DNA of 33,023 nt, taken from NCBI GenBank assembly GCA_003598175.1, contig QZKN01000118.1:1-33023 (forward strand). The letters run 5' to 3'. Numbering within the stretch: the stretch's first letter is position 1; each line of letters opens with the position of its first letter. This DNA comes from Candidatus Omnitrophota bacterium (GTDB taxonomy: Bacteria; Hinthialibacterota; Hinthialibacteria; Hinthialibacterales; Hinthialibacteraceae). Below, in pieces: positions 13,636-21,190 of this stretch. The position numbers and the translations under genes were made by a program. The notes beneath the pieces were generated by a model. That model did no database searches and was not told where the DNA came from. It worked only from the letters and a program-made list of their open reading frames with translations.

Positions 13636-14523
13636 ATGAAGTCGAAAACGGTATGTGTATTTGTCGGTCTTGTTATATTCGGGTTGTCCACCATTTCGGT
13701 TACCGCGGAAGAACCGCAGGCGATTCGCGTAATGTCTTATAATATTCGTTACAACAATCCCGGCGATGGAATCAACGCCTGGCCGAATCGGAAAGATCAT
13801 GTGGCCGAGATGATCGGCGCGAAGCACCGAGCCGATTTTGCCGGTCTGCAGGAAGTGCTGAAAGGGCAAATCGACGATCTGGCCGAACGGCTGCCGAACT
13901 ATGCATGGATTGGCGTCGGACGTGATGACGGATGGCAAAAAGGGGAATTTTCCCCGATTTTTTATCGCAAAGAACAATTTGAACTTCTGCAAACCAATAC
14001 CTTCTGGCTTGCGGAAACCCCCGAAATTCCGGGCAGCAAGTCGTGGGATACCTCAATCACCCGGGTTGTGACGTGGGGAAAATTCAAGGACTTGAAAACC
14101 GATCACGAGTTCTATCATTTCAACACCCATTTCGATCATCGCGGACAAAAAGCGCGGGAGGAAAGCGCCCAGCTCGTGTGGAAAAAAATCAAGGCCATCG
14201 CGGGCGACGCGCCGACTTTCTTTACGGGCGATTTCAACACACGGGAAAACTCGAAACCGTATGAGATATTGGCGGGAAAAGACTCCGAATCCGACTTGAT
14301 CGATGCGCGGTACGTATCCAAAACCGTTCACCGGGGTCCCACCGCTTCCACATCCGGCGCGGAAGGATGGACGAAAATCGGCCCCAATGAAAGTCGGATC
14401 GATTATATTTTTATACGGAACGGAATTTCTGTTCTCTCCCATCAGATTTTGGATGACCAATACGACGGCAGATATCCATCGGATCACTTGCCGGTTCTGG
14501 CGGAAATCGTCATTGCGGATTAA
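13636..14523 (+). CDS. Secreted endonuclease/exonuclease/phosphatase family hydrolase
   Basis: A 295-residue protein with a cleavable Sec signal peptide (MKSKTVCVFVGLVIFGLS, cut near TAEE). It shows the metal-dependent EEP fold: VMSYNIRYNN (Asn36), FAGLQEV with the catalytic Glu73, FNTHFDH, FTGDFNT with the Asp-x-Asn pair, RIDYIF, and the final YPSDHLPV with the Asp-His pair. The start at 13636 has GGAGG eight bases upstream; the in-frame ATG at 13591 lies inside yggT. Export suggests a phosphodiesterase or nuclease acting outside the cytoplasm, such as on lipid headgroups or DNA. Its last four bases overlap the stop of the convergent bactofilin gene. Confidence 0.9.
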   Translation: MKSKTVCVFVGLVIFGLSTISVTAEEPQAIRVMSYNIRYNNPGDGINAWPNRKDHVAEMIGAKHRADFAGLQEVLKGQIDDLAERLPNYAWIGVGRDDGWQKGEFSPIFYRKEQFELLQTNTFWLAETPEIPGSKSWDTSITRVVTWGKFKDLKTDHEFYHFNTHFDHRGQKAREESAQLVWKKIKAIAGDAPTFFTGDFNTRENSKPYEILAGKDSESDLIDARYVSKTVHRGPTASTSGAEGWTKIGPNESRIDYIFIRNGISVLSHQILDDQYDGRYPSDHLPVLAEIVIAD

Positions 14524-14966
14524 CTCGGTTTTTCCGGTTTGGAAAAGGAGCGGTCGCGTACGTATTCCTTGCGGAATCCCTGGGCAACCTCGTCGGTTTC
14601 GCCAAACGTGGCGTATTCGGAGAGAGTGATGACTTCCGGCTGTGTTTGCAACGAGCCGACAAACCTGCCGCCCTTGCGAATATCCAATCGCTTGCGGGCG
14701 GTCATGGCCACATTGGCGACGCCTTCGATGATGACATTGAAGGAATCGATTTTCCCCTCGACTTTGCCGCGCACCAAAATACACAACGTATGAGACGTCA
14801 GGTCGCCTTTGTAATACCCGGAAATCTCGATCCCCTGCCGAATATCCAATCGCCCTTCCATATACACATCGGAACCGATAAACGAGCGGATAATGGAAGA
14901 CTCGGTTTCCTCGGCCTCTTCCTGAATGATTTCAAGATCATCTTCGGTGAATGAAAAATCGCCCAT
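14520..14966 (-). CDS. Bactofilin (polymer-forming cytoskeletal protein)
   Basis: A 148-residue protein with an acidic N-terminal tail (EDDLEIIQEEAEETES), then a bactofilin beta-helix core of short repeats: IGSDVYMEGRLDIRQGIEISGYYKGDL, ILVRGKVEGKI and ARKRLDIRKGGRFVGSL. A charged C-terminal tail rich in Lys, Arg and Glu follows. Bactofilins polymerise without nucleotide and organise cell-shape or envelope enzymes. The length and tail arrangement fit the family. The gene overlaps the secreted hydrolase on the other strand by four bases, so the two are tail to tail. Confidence 0.88.
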   Translation of the reverse strand: MGDFSFTEDDLEIIQEEAEETESSIIRSFIGSDVYMEGRLDIRQGIEISGYYKGDLTSHTLCILVRGKVEGKIDSFNVIIEGVANVAMTARKRLDIRKGGRFVGSLQTQPEVITLSEYATFGETDEVAQGFRKEYVRDRSFSKPEKPS

Positions 14967-15132
14967 AATCGAACCTGATTATCACCCTGAATCAGAATAC
15001 ATACGATTCCACCATCAGACATGCGAACGATGCGATAGAATGCGTAAATGTGTTTTCCACTTCAGAAGGATTATCCCGGTTTTGATTGCAATTTGTCAAG
15101 GGTCTACAGAAAAAGGTCACGCCGGCCTTCTC

Positions 15133-16887
15133 CTATTTCCCTTCCGATTCCACCTGCTTTCGAACGAATCCCATAAAAAGGTAGGAGGCGGCGCCCATCC
15201 AAATGGCTTGAAATAGGAGAATAGATATCCATATTCCCCGCGACAATTCATCCTGCAACAAAATGAGATAAAAGGGAGAAATGATCCCCATAAAAGGATA
15301 ACAATCCTTCTCGCGAACGGGAATGTTAAAAATTTCATGCATCATGAGCAGGAAAAAAGGGAGGATGATCAGAATCATCAACGTGGTGGTGAAGGGAATG
15401 GCATAGGCGGTTACGGTTTTTCGAATTCGCGTGGAAAAATACATCCCCATGCTCAAATAAAAACAGGCGGAAACATAACAGAGAAACACACTGACGTATA
15501 ACATTTCCCGTTGCTTTTCTGCGCGCAGATATTGATTCCATTGCTGGTCGGAAGGCGTGATGGGATAAGTCGAAAAGGATAAGAAAAAACCGATGACGAA
15601 CAACAAACCGTAAAAAGCCCAGAATTTCCAGTTGAACTGAATAAATCCCGCAAAAAATTTTCCCCGAACGATCTTCCTCGTCGTTAGCGTGCTGGTCGAA
15701 AGAATGTCCCACGTGTCCCGATCCCGTTCGCCGCGAAAACTGTTGGCCGCGAAGGGTAAAACGAGTAAGGGCGTAAGAAGAGTGGCATAGGCCGCCATCC
15801 CGATATCCCAATCGTTGCCAAACATATCAAATTGGAGAAGTACGAGAAAACCCAACGCCAGGTAAATCAATGTGGAACGCAAAAGTCGGGAGTAGGATTC
15901 GCCGAACAACTCGCGCAAATCCTTCAAATAAACCGGATTTTGCCGGTCGCGAAAAATCCAGCGTTTGTCTTTGAAGAGAATCGGTAGGCGAGGGAACCAA
16001 AAACGAATGGAAAATTTGCTTTTGGTCTGCTCGGATTCACTCTTTGTTTTTTTAGATAACCAAACGGCGCTAAGAAGGGTGAGAAAGGCGACGACGGCCA
16101 GGTTCATGTAAATATGAGCATGGTAGGGATATAACCGCACCCAATTTCCCACTTCATTCGGCAACCGTTCGTTGACAAAATAGACAATCGCGATTACCGC
16201 GGGAGAAAGCGCCATTTCCGGGCCGAAATCCTGCTTCCACAAACCGAGTTCGCCGAAAAATACGCGGCAGAATGAGATTCCTAACATATAGAGAAATCCA
16301 AAAAAGTAAGCGGCGGTGATGGAATGAATGGTCCGCTTCCAATGAATCGAACAACATATGCCGATCAACCCGATCACCACGATGATTTCGGTAAAAAGCA
16401 AAACCGATACAATGACTTCCTGCGGTGAAACGCCTCCCATCGTAATGCAAATCCCGTAAATGGGGAGGAGAGAAAGCAGCAGGATCCATATGAAAAAAAC
16501 CGAGGATACAAATTTCCCCGCCAAAATCGAGAGAAGGCTTAACGGCGTCGTGGACAGCAGTTCCCACGTTTTTTGTTCGTATTCCAAATTGATCGAGCTC
16601 GCGCTGACCAGCGGAACGATCAAACCGATCGCGGATCCCAATACGAAATTCAGAACCATAAACAACTCGCGCGAATACCTTTCCCATCGCAGGGGGTTTG
16701 TGTAGCTACGCAAATATTCGAACCAGATCAACAAAAATGTGATATACCCCACGACGAGAAACAGGCCGAGAAAGAAAAAGGACGCCCGATTGCGCAGGCG
16801 GTCTACCAGTTCGCGATGAATGACCGGATTGTTGATCAGTCGCGGTCTTTTTCTCCATAAATCGGTTACGATGCGAATATTATTCAC
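15133..16887 (-). CDS. ABC-2 type transporter permease with two duplicated halves
   Basis: A 584-residue membrane protein starting at a GTG. About twelve hydrophobic segments are visible. Two related cytoplasmic or interfacial motifs occur: EYEQKTWELLSTTPLS followed by ILAGKF in the first half, and ERDRDTWDILSTSTLT followed by IVRGKF in the second, showing that the protein is an internal duplication of an ABC-2 permease unit. Motifs of this kind are found in permeases of the Nat/gliding type. No ATP-binding subunit is adjacent, so the ATPase must be encoded elsewhere. The GTG lies 17 bases after the uvrC stop, suggesting cotranscription. No strong ribosome site is visible. Confidence 0.82.
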   Translation of the reverse strand: MNNIRIVTDLWRKRPRLINNPVIHRELVDRLRNRASFFFLGLFLVVGYITFLLIWFEYLRSYTNPLRWERYSRELFMVLNFVLGSAIGLIVPLVSASSINLEYEQKTWELLSTTPLSLLSILAGKFVSSVFFIWILLLSLLPIYGICITMGGVSPQEVIVSVLLFTEIIVVIGLIGICCSIHWKRTIHSITAAYFFGFLYMLGISFCRVFFGELGLWKQDFGPEMALSPAVIAIVYFVNERLPNEVGNWVRLYPYHAHIYMNLAVVAFLTLLSAVWLSKKTKSESEQTKSKFSIRFWFPRLPILFKDKRWIFRDRQNPVYLKDLRELFGESYSRLLRSTLIYLALGFLVLLQFDMFGNDWDIGMAAYATLLTPLLVLPFAANSFRGERDRDTWDILSTSTLTTRKIVRGKFFAGFIQFNWKFWAFYGLLFVIGFFLSFSTYPITPSDQQWNQYLRAEKQREMLYVSVFLCYVSACFYLSMGMYFSTRIRKTVTAYAIPFTTTLMILIILPFFLLMMHEIFNIPVREKDCYPFMGIISPFYLILLQDELSRGIWISILLFQAIWMGAASYLFMGFVRKQVESEGK

Positions 16888-16904
16888 GAGTCAATGAACC
16901 AATC

Positions 16905-18740
16905 CTATTCATTTCTTTTTTTGATGGTCTGCAAAATTTGTCCGGCCAGTTCCGCCTTGATTCCCGGCAGCGACGTCATCTCCTCCACGGAGGCGGCGCG
17001 CAATCCCTCCAGCGATCCGAATCGCTGAAGCAGCGCGCGCTCCTTCGCCGGACCGATTCCCGGAATATCCCGTAAAAGACTTTTTTTGAATTTTTGCCCT
17101 CGTAATTTGCGATGATACGCGATTCCGAAGCGGTGCGACTCATCGCGCACCTGCTGCAACAGCCGCAATCCCGCATTGCGGCGATCCAGCCGAATCGGCG
17201 TCGCCAGGCCGGGCAGATAGATTTCCTCTTCCCGCTTGGCCAGGCTGCAGATGGGGAAATGGCGAATCTCCAATTCGTCCAACACTTCCAACGCCGCATT
17301 CAATTGCCCTTTGCCGCCGTCGATGAGAAGCAGGTCGGGCGATTCCGCGAATTTTTGCTTTTCCGCTTCTTCTTCCGCGCCATGCAGAAATCGGCGGCGC
17401 AGCACTTCCTGTATCATCGCGAAATCGTTGATCTGATCCACGCCTCTAATCCGGAATCGGCGGTATCCCGATTTGAACGGTTTGCCGTCCTGAAACACCA
17501 CCATCGAACCCACCGCCTCGTCCCCCTGCGTGTTGGAAATGTCGTATCCTTCGATGCGCAGGGGGAGGATTTCCAATTTCAGCGATTCCTGCAGCGTGAT
17601 CACTTCTTTCGAAACGTTGCGTTTGACTCCGTGTAATTTGCGATAATGCTGTTCCGCGTAATGGGCGGCGTTCTTTTCCGCCAGCTGCAGCATGGCATGT
17701 TTCATGCCGCGCTGCGGGATTTTGATCGTCACCGATTTTCCCGCAATCAGCGACAGCCATTTTTCCAGGATTCGCAGCCGTTCGCTGCCGACGGTTGCGG
17801 AAAGGTATATTTCTTTGGGGATATCGATATTCTGCGGGTAAAATTGTTCCAGAAATGCATTCAGAATTTCCTGAATATCCGCGTGAGAAACGTCGGCGAG
17901 GAAATGACGGGAAGCGCCGACCACGCGTCCGCCCCGCCGGCGGATCACCGCCGTGCAGGCGATGTCGTGAATTCGTCCGTACCCGACGAAATCCTGATTT
18001 TCCACCGTTTGCCGCATCATTTTCTGGCGGTGAGCGAATTGCTGCGCCGCTTCGAGAATATCGCGATAAAACGCGGCTTTTTCGAACAGCAGTACCTCCG
18101 CGCAATCCCGCATCCGATCCTGCAGCCGTTTGATGACCGTTTCGGAATGGCCTTGCAGAAATTCGATGATGCCCTGGCAAAGCAGCGCATATTCCTCTTT
18201 GCTGACGATCTGCCCGCAGGGCGCGCAACAACGCCCCATTTCGTATTCCAGGCAGGGCCGAACTCCCAACAAATCCTGCGAATCGTATTTGCAGGTGCGA
18301 ATCGGCAGGATTTCGTGCAGCGCGGCAAGAGTCCGCCGCGCCTGCGTCACGTGCGGGTAGGGTCCGAAATAGCGCGCGCCGTCTGCATCTACCGTGCGCG
18401 TCAAATATGCGCGCGGAAAATCCTCCTGCATGGTTAATTTGATGTATGGATACCGCTTGTCGTCTTTTAATTTGACGTTGAACGGAGGATTATGTTTTTT
18501 GATCAGATTGTATTCCAGCAGCAGCGCCTCGACGTCGCTGTCGGTGATCACCGTTTCGACGGTTTCCACGAGTTCGACGAACGGCGAGGCGTAGCGTCCG
18601 TGTTGACGGCGGCAGTGGGATCGCACTCGTTTTTGGATGTCGATGGCTTTGCCGACATAGACGACCTCCTGCCGGGCGTTTTTCATGATGTACACGCCCG
18701 GCTCGCCGGGAAGAAGGTTCAATTGTATCGTGTCGATCAT
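16905..18740 (-). CDS. uvrC: UvrABC excision nuclease subunit C
   Basis: A 611-residue protein of the normal UvrC length. Domains in order: GIY-YIG nuclease at 12-95 (PGVYIMK, YVGKAID, and ALLLEYNLIKKHNPPFN with the catalytic Glu and Asn). The cysteine set CKYDSQDLLGVRPCLE...RCCAPC corresponds to the conserved metal or Fe-S site. A UVR domain lies near 210-245, the RNase H-like second nuclease includes GYDISNTQG and LLIDGGKGQLNAA, and a helix-hairpin-helix pair at the C-terminus includes IPGIGPAKERALLQRFGS. It makes the two incisions in nucleotide excision repair. The start at 18740 gives the standard N-terminus; ATG at 18758 is the alternative. In-frame codons up to 18971 look non-coding. 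Confidence 0.96.
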   Translation of the reverse strand: MIDTIQLNLLPGEPGVYIMKNARQEVVYVGKAIDIQKRVRSHCRRQHGRYASPFVELVETVETVITDSDVEALLLEYNLIKKHNPPFNVKLKDDKRYPYIKLTMQEDFPRAYLTRTVDADGARYFGPYPHVTQARRTLAALHEILPIRTCKYDSQDLLGVRPCLEYEMGRCCAPCGQIVSKEEYALLCQGIIEFLQGHSETVIKRLQDRMRDCAEVLLFEKAAFYRDILEAAQQFAHRQKMMRQTVENQDFVGYGRIHDIACTAVIRRRGGRVVGASRHFLADVSHADIQEILNAFLEQFYPQNIDIPKEIYLSATVGSERLRILEKWLSLIAGKSVTIKIPQRGMKHAMLQLAEKNAAHYAEQHYRKLHGVKRNVSKEVITLQESLKLEILPLRIEGYDISNTQGDEAVGSMVVFQDGKPFKSGYRRFRIRGVDQINDFAMIQEVLRRRFLHGAEEEAEKQKFAESPDLLLIDGGKGQLNAALEVLDELEIRHFPICSLAKREEEIYLPGLATPIRLDRRNAGLRLLQQVRDESHRFGIAYHRKLRGQKFKKSLLRDIPGIGPAKERALLQRFGSLEGLRAASVEEMTSLPGIKAELAGQILQTIKKRNE

Positions 18741-18789
18741 ATGGCAACGACTGACCATCCATAAATAAATTAAAAAGGCAAGGGGTAAA

Positions 18790-18809
18790 GCAAGCGTCCC
18801 GCTTGCATG
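18790..18809. repeat. GCARGCG-type short palindrome, copy B
   Basis: Arms GCAAGCG (18790-18796) and CGCTTGC (18800-18806) flank TCC and are followed by ATG. The arrangement matches the copy at 2214-2235, where both arms carry a compensating G/C change. It lies between uvrC and the HD-GYP-like gene, in a 258-base stretch with no other feature seen. Confidence 0.6.
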
Positions 18810-18998
18810 AATCACACGTTCAACCGGTTTAACTCTGCATTCTCTAACGAAACATACGCCCAAAATGTAATGGTTATTTCCGGTTTTCAAAAAAATGAAT
18901 TTATCGATGAGAAGGAAGGTAGCGCAAAACCTTGCATAAGAACAGCGGAAGGGAAAAAAATGGAGTCGCACCGGTCTATAAGTATCGGAAGGGACGGC

Positions 18999-20366
18999 TT
19001 ACTCTTTTGAATTTGAGGTATAGCCGTATAGGGCGAGTAAATCGAACGTATCAATGGGATTCTCGATTTTGTCGAGATGGCTGCCGATTTCCACCGTCGG
19101 AACCGGCTTGGGAGTTTTTCGTGGAACGAAGGAACACACGGTTTTAGGGATGTTGTAAAGTTCTTCGCGTTTCCCCTTCGTAAAAATGCGTATATCCTTG
19201 AATTCCAACGGCGTGTTGTCCAATTTGACAATGTGAATAGCTTTATTGGCAGCAAACCGGGCAACGGAACCGATGGGAAAAGGCGCGATGCGGTAGTTCA
19301 TGCATTGAACGGCTCTCTCGTTATAAAGCGCCTTGGCATTCGCATTCAAATGAAAAATGGCGTCGAATGGATTTTTTGAGGAACGAAAATATCGCTTGGA
19401 AGTCATGCTGAAATACGAATCGGCCACGGCCAGAAGTGGAACGTACGGCTCCAGCTCCTGCCCACTTATTTCCGAGGGATAACCGGAGCCATCCCGTCGT
19501 TCGTGATGCCATAAAACGATTTTTGACGTGATGAAATCTTTCTGCCGAAACATGGAATTAACGAATTCGGCGCTGGTTTTGGGATGATTGTGAACGATAG
19601 ACCACTCCTCGTCCGTCAATTCGCCTTCTTTTTTTAATATCCGTGCAGGAACCTTCATCATGCCGATATCGGCAAACATGCCGGCCACGCCAACCTTATG
19701 CAGATCGGCCAATAAGTGCTCGGATTCGCTGAAATAATCATAACCGAGCGCGATGCACGTCAACGCCACATTTTTGGCATGTTCAAAGAGATAATCCTCC
19801 AGCGCCCCGACCGTGCGTAGATGAATAACGGATTTGGCGTGCCGTTTGGGCGGCGTGTCGTCGATCGGACGTTCGGTGCGAATGAGTTTCCGGAATTCCA
19901 TCGCCGCCTGGGCGAGAATATCATACGCTTCTTTCCGAATTTCGAGCGGATCGCCGATAGCATCCTCCTTGAAGGCAAGAAACGTGTTGCGTATCAGACA
20001 AAAGACAGCGCTTTCGGTATCCCGGCTGAACGTATAAGGGGGTGGATTGAAGGTTTCGAAAGGCAAGGGAAAGTCGAGATACTTGACTTTGTTCTGGATC
20101 AGCAGGCGTTTTGCCTTTTCGGTTAGCGGAACGCCCTTTTTCATCAGCAGACGTTTCCTGCTCTCGTCCTGATAGATATCCGCAGGACTTTCGATATCGG
20201 CCACACACATGTCGAGTAGTACACGAACCACAGACCTAGCTCCCCGGATCATTGAATTGGCGCATATTTCATTGTATAAACTGCTTTCCTTTTCATCAAG
20301 GAAGCGCCCTTTTACCATTGGATGCAAGATGAACCTCTTTCTCTTCATACTTTGTTGCATCGGCAT
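18999..20366 (-). CDS. HD-GYP domain protein with altered HD motif
   Basis: A 455-residue cytoplasmic protein. Residues 1-130 hold a divergent N-terminal part of unknown type. The core from about 185 to 330 is HD-GYP: LFEHAKNVALTC supplies the first His, GMFADIGMMKVPARILKKEG is the HD segment, then HNHPKTSAEFV, VLWHHERRDGSGYP (the GYP motif), and LLAVADSYFSMTS. The HD motif itself reads Ala-Asp where the family normally has His-Asp, while the other ligands and GYP remain. HD-GYP proteins hydrolyse cyclic di-GMP; the loss of one metal ligand could abolish or change activity, so this could be a receptor. The start is uncertain: ATG at 20366 is used, ATG at 20348 is possible, and a TTG sits at 20369. 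No ribosome site decides it. Confidence 0.85.
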   Translation of the reverse strand: MPMQQSMKRKRFILHPMVKGRFLDEKESSLYNEICANSMIRGARSVVRVLLDMCVADIESPADIYQDESRKRLLMKKGVPLTEKAKRLLIQNKVKYLDFPLPFETFNPPPYTFSRDTESAVFCLIRNTFLAFKEDAIGDPLEIRKEAYDILAQAAMEFRKLIRTERPIDDTPPKRHAKSVIHLRTVGALEDYLFEHAKNVALTCIALGYDYFSESEHLLADLHKVGVAGMFADIGMMKVPARILKKEGELTDEEWSIVHNHPKTSAEFVNSMFRQKDFITSKIVLWHHERRDGSGYPSEISGQELEPYVPLLAVADSYFSMTSKRYFRSSKNPFDAIFHLNANAKALYNERAVQCMNYRIAPFPIGSVARFAANKAIHIVKLDNTPLEFKDIRIFTKGKREELYNIPKTVCSFVPRKTPKPVPTVEIGSHLDKIENPIDTFDLLALYGYTSNSKE

Positions 20367-20458
20367 CAAGAAAATCGCGTTTCATGCATGGGGATCATGC
20401 GCTTCATGGTGATTCGGACAGGGGATCGCATGATTACCGTTCTTATTCTCTTTCACTA

Positions 20459-20477
20459 AGTATCATATTATGATACT
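20459..20477. promoter_or_regulatory. Palindromic operator upstream of hicA-hicB
   Basis: A perfect 19-base palindrome has arms AGTATCATA and TATGATACT around a single T, ending ten bases before the hicA start. It contains TATGAT at 20469-20474, a fair -10 box. A binding site for the HicB C-terminal ribbon-helix-helix domain is the simplest reading, giving autorepression of the module. Confidence 0.65.
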
Positions 20478-20486
20478 ATCAACGAA

Positions 20487-20750
20487 ATGAAACAGCTCAG
20501 TGGCAAGCATGAAAAAACTCTGAAAAGCATTTTTGCTCATCCCGTTCCGGCAAATATATCTTTTGCCGATGTAGCGTCATTACTCATTGCTTTAGGCGCA
20601 GATATGCAAGAACGTGAGGGTTCGCGAGTGCGGTTCATATTGCAGGGAAGAATGTTTCATACACACAAGCCTCATCCGAAAAAAGAAATGGGGAAAATGG
20701 CTATTCATGATGTGCGGGAATTTTTAGAAGGGGTAGGGATCCGGCCATGA
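20487..20750 (+). CDS. hicA: HicA family toxin, long variant
   Basis: An 87-residue protein: KHEKTLKSIFAHPVPANISFADV at the start, then LLIALGADMQEREGSRVRF, FHTHKPHPKKEMGKMAI and VREFLEGVGIRP. This is the longer HicA subtype in which the small RNA-binding fold is preceded by a KHxKTL helix. The catalytic His region is the FHTHKPHP stretch. It overlaps hicB by four bases (ATGA) and lies directly behind the palindromic operator. Toxin precedes antitoxin, opposite to the module at 12736-13130, and the sequences are not closely related, so the two modules were acquired separately. Confidence 0.9.
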   Translation: MKQLSGKHEKTLKSIFAHPVPANISFADVASLLIALGADMQEREGSRVRFILQGRMFHTHKPHPKKEMGKMAIHDVREFLEGVGIRP

Positions 20751-21070
20751 AGTATAAAGGTTATCATGCCCGAATAGTATATGATGAGTCCATCAAGGAA
20801 TTTCACGGTCGGATTACCGGCATACGCGATATGGTTAATTTTCATGCAAGCAGCGTCGAGGATTTGGAACGGGAATTTCGTGTTTCCGTCGACGATTATT
20901 TATTGTCCTGCAAAGAAACCGGACGCGAACCGGAACGAACATATTCCGGCCAATTCGTGGTGCGATTAAAGCCGGAACTCCACCGAAAAATCGCTTCCTT
21001 TGCCGAAGCGCATGGGAAAAGTATGAACGAAGTGATTACTGAAGCCATGGAGACCATGATGGACAGATAA
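20747..21070 (+). CDS. hicB: HicB family antitoxin with ribbon-helix-helix domain
   Basis: A 107-residue protein. The N-terminal part (YKGYHARIVYDESIKEFHG, then GRITGIRDMVNFHASSVEDL) is the HicB partial RNase H-like fold that blocks the toxin. The C-terminal part (SGQFVVRLKPELHRKIASFA and GKSMNEVITEAMETMM) is a ribbon-helix-helix DNA-binding domain. It neutralises the toxin and should bind the palindrome at 20459-20477. The four-base overlap with hicA shows coupled translation. Confidence 0.92.
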   Translation: MKYKGYHARIVYDESIKEFHGRITGIRDMVNFHASSVEDLEREFRVSVDDYLLSCKETGREPERTYSGQFVVRLKPELHRKIASFAEAHGKSMNEVITEAMETMMDR

Positions 21071-21190
21071 AATCCATTTTGCGAATCACAAGGTTCCACC
21101 GAAGCATTGAATCCTAAAAATGAACAAATATTATGTATTTGTCATCAACCCGACGAATATATCTATGATGAATTTAAAAGGAGTGCGCTG

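Noticed and set aside
18741..18971. In-frame N-terminal extension of uvrC
   Set aside because: The extension crosses a repeat palindrome, lacks a ribosome site, and UvrC proteins normally begin close to the GIY-YIG domain.
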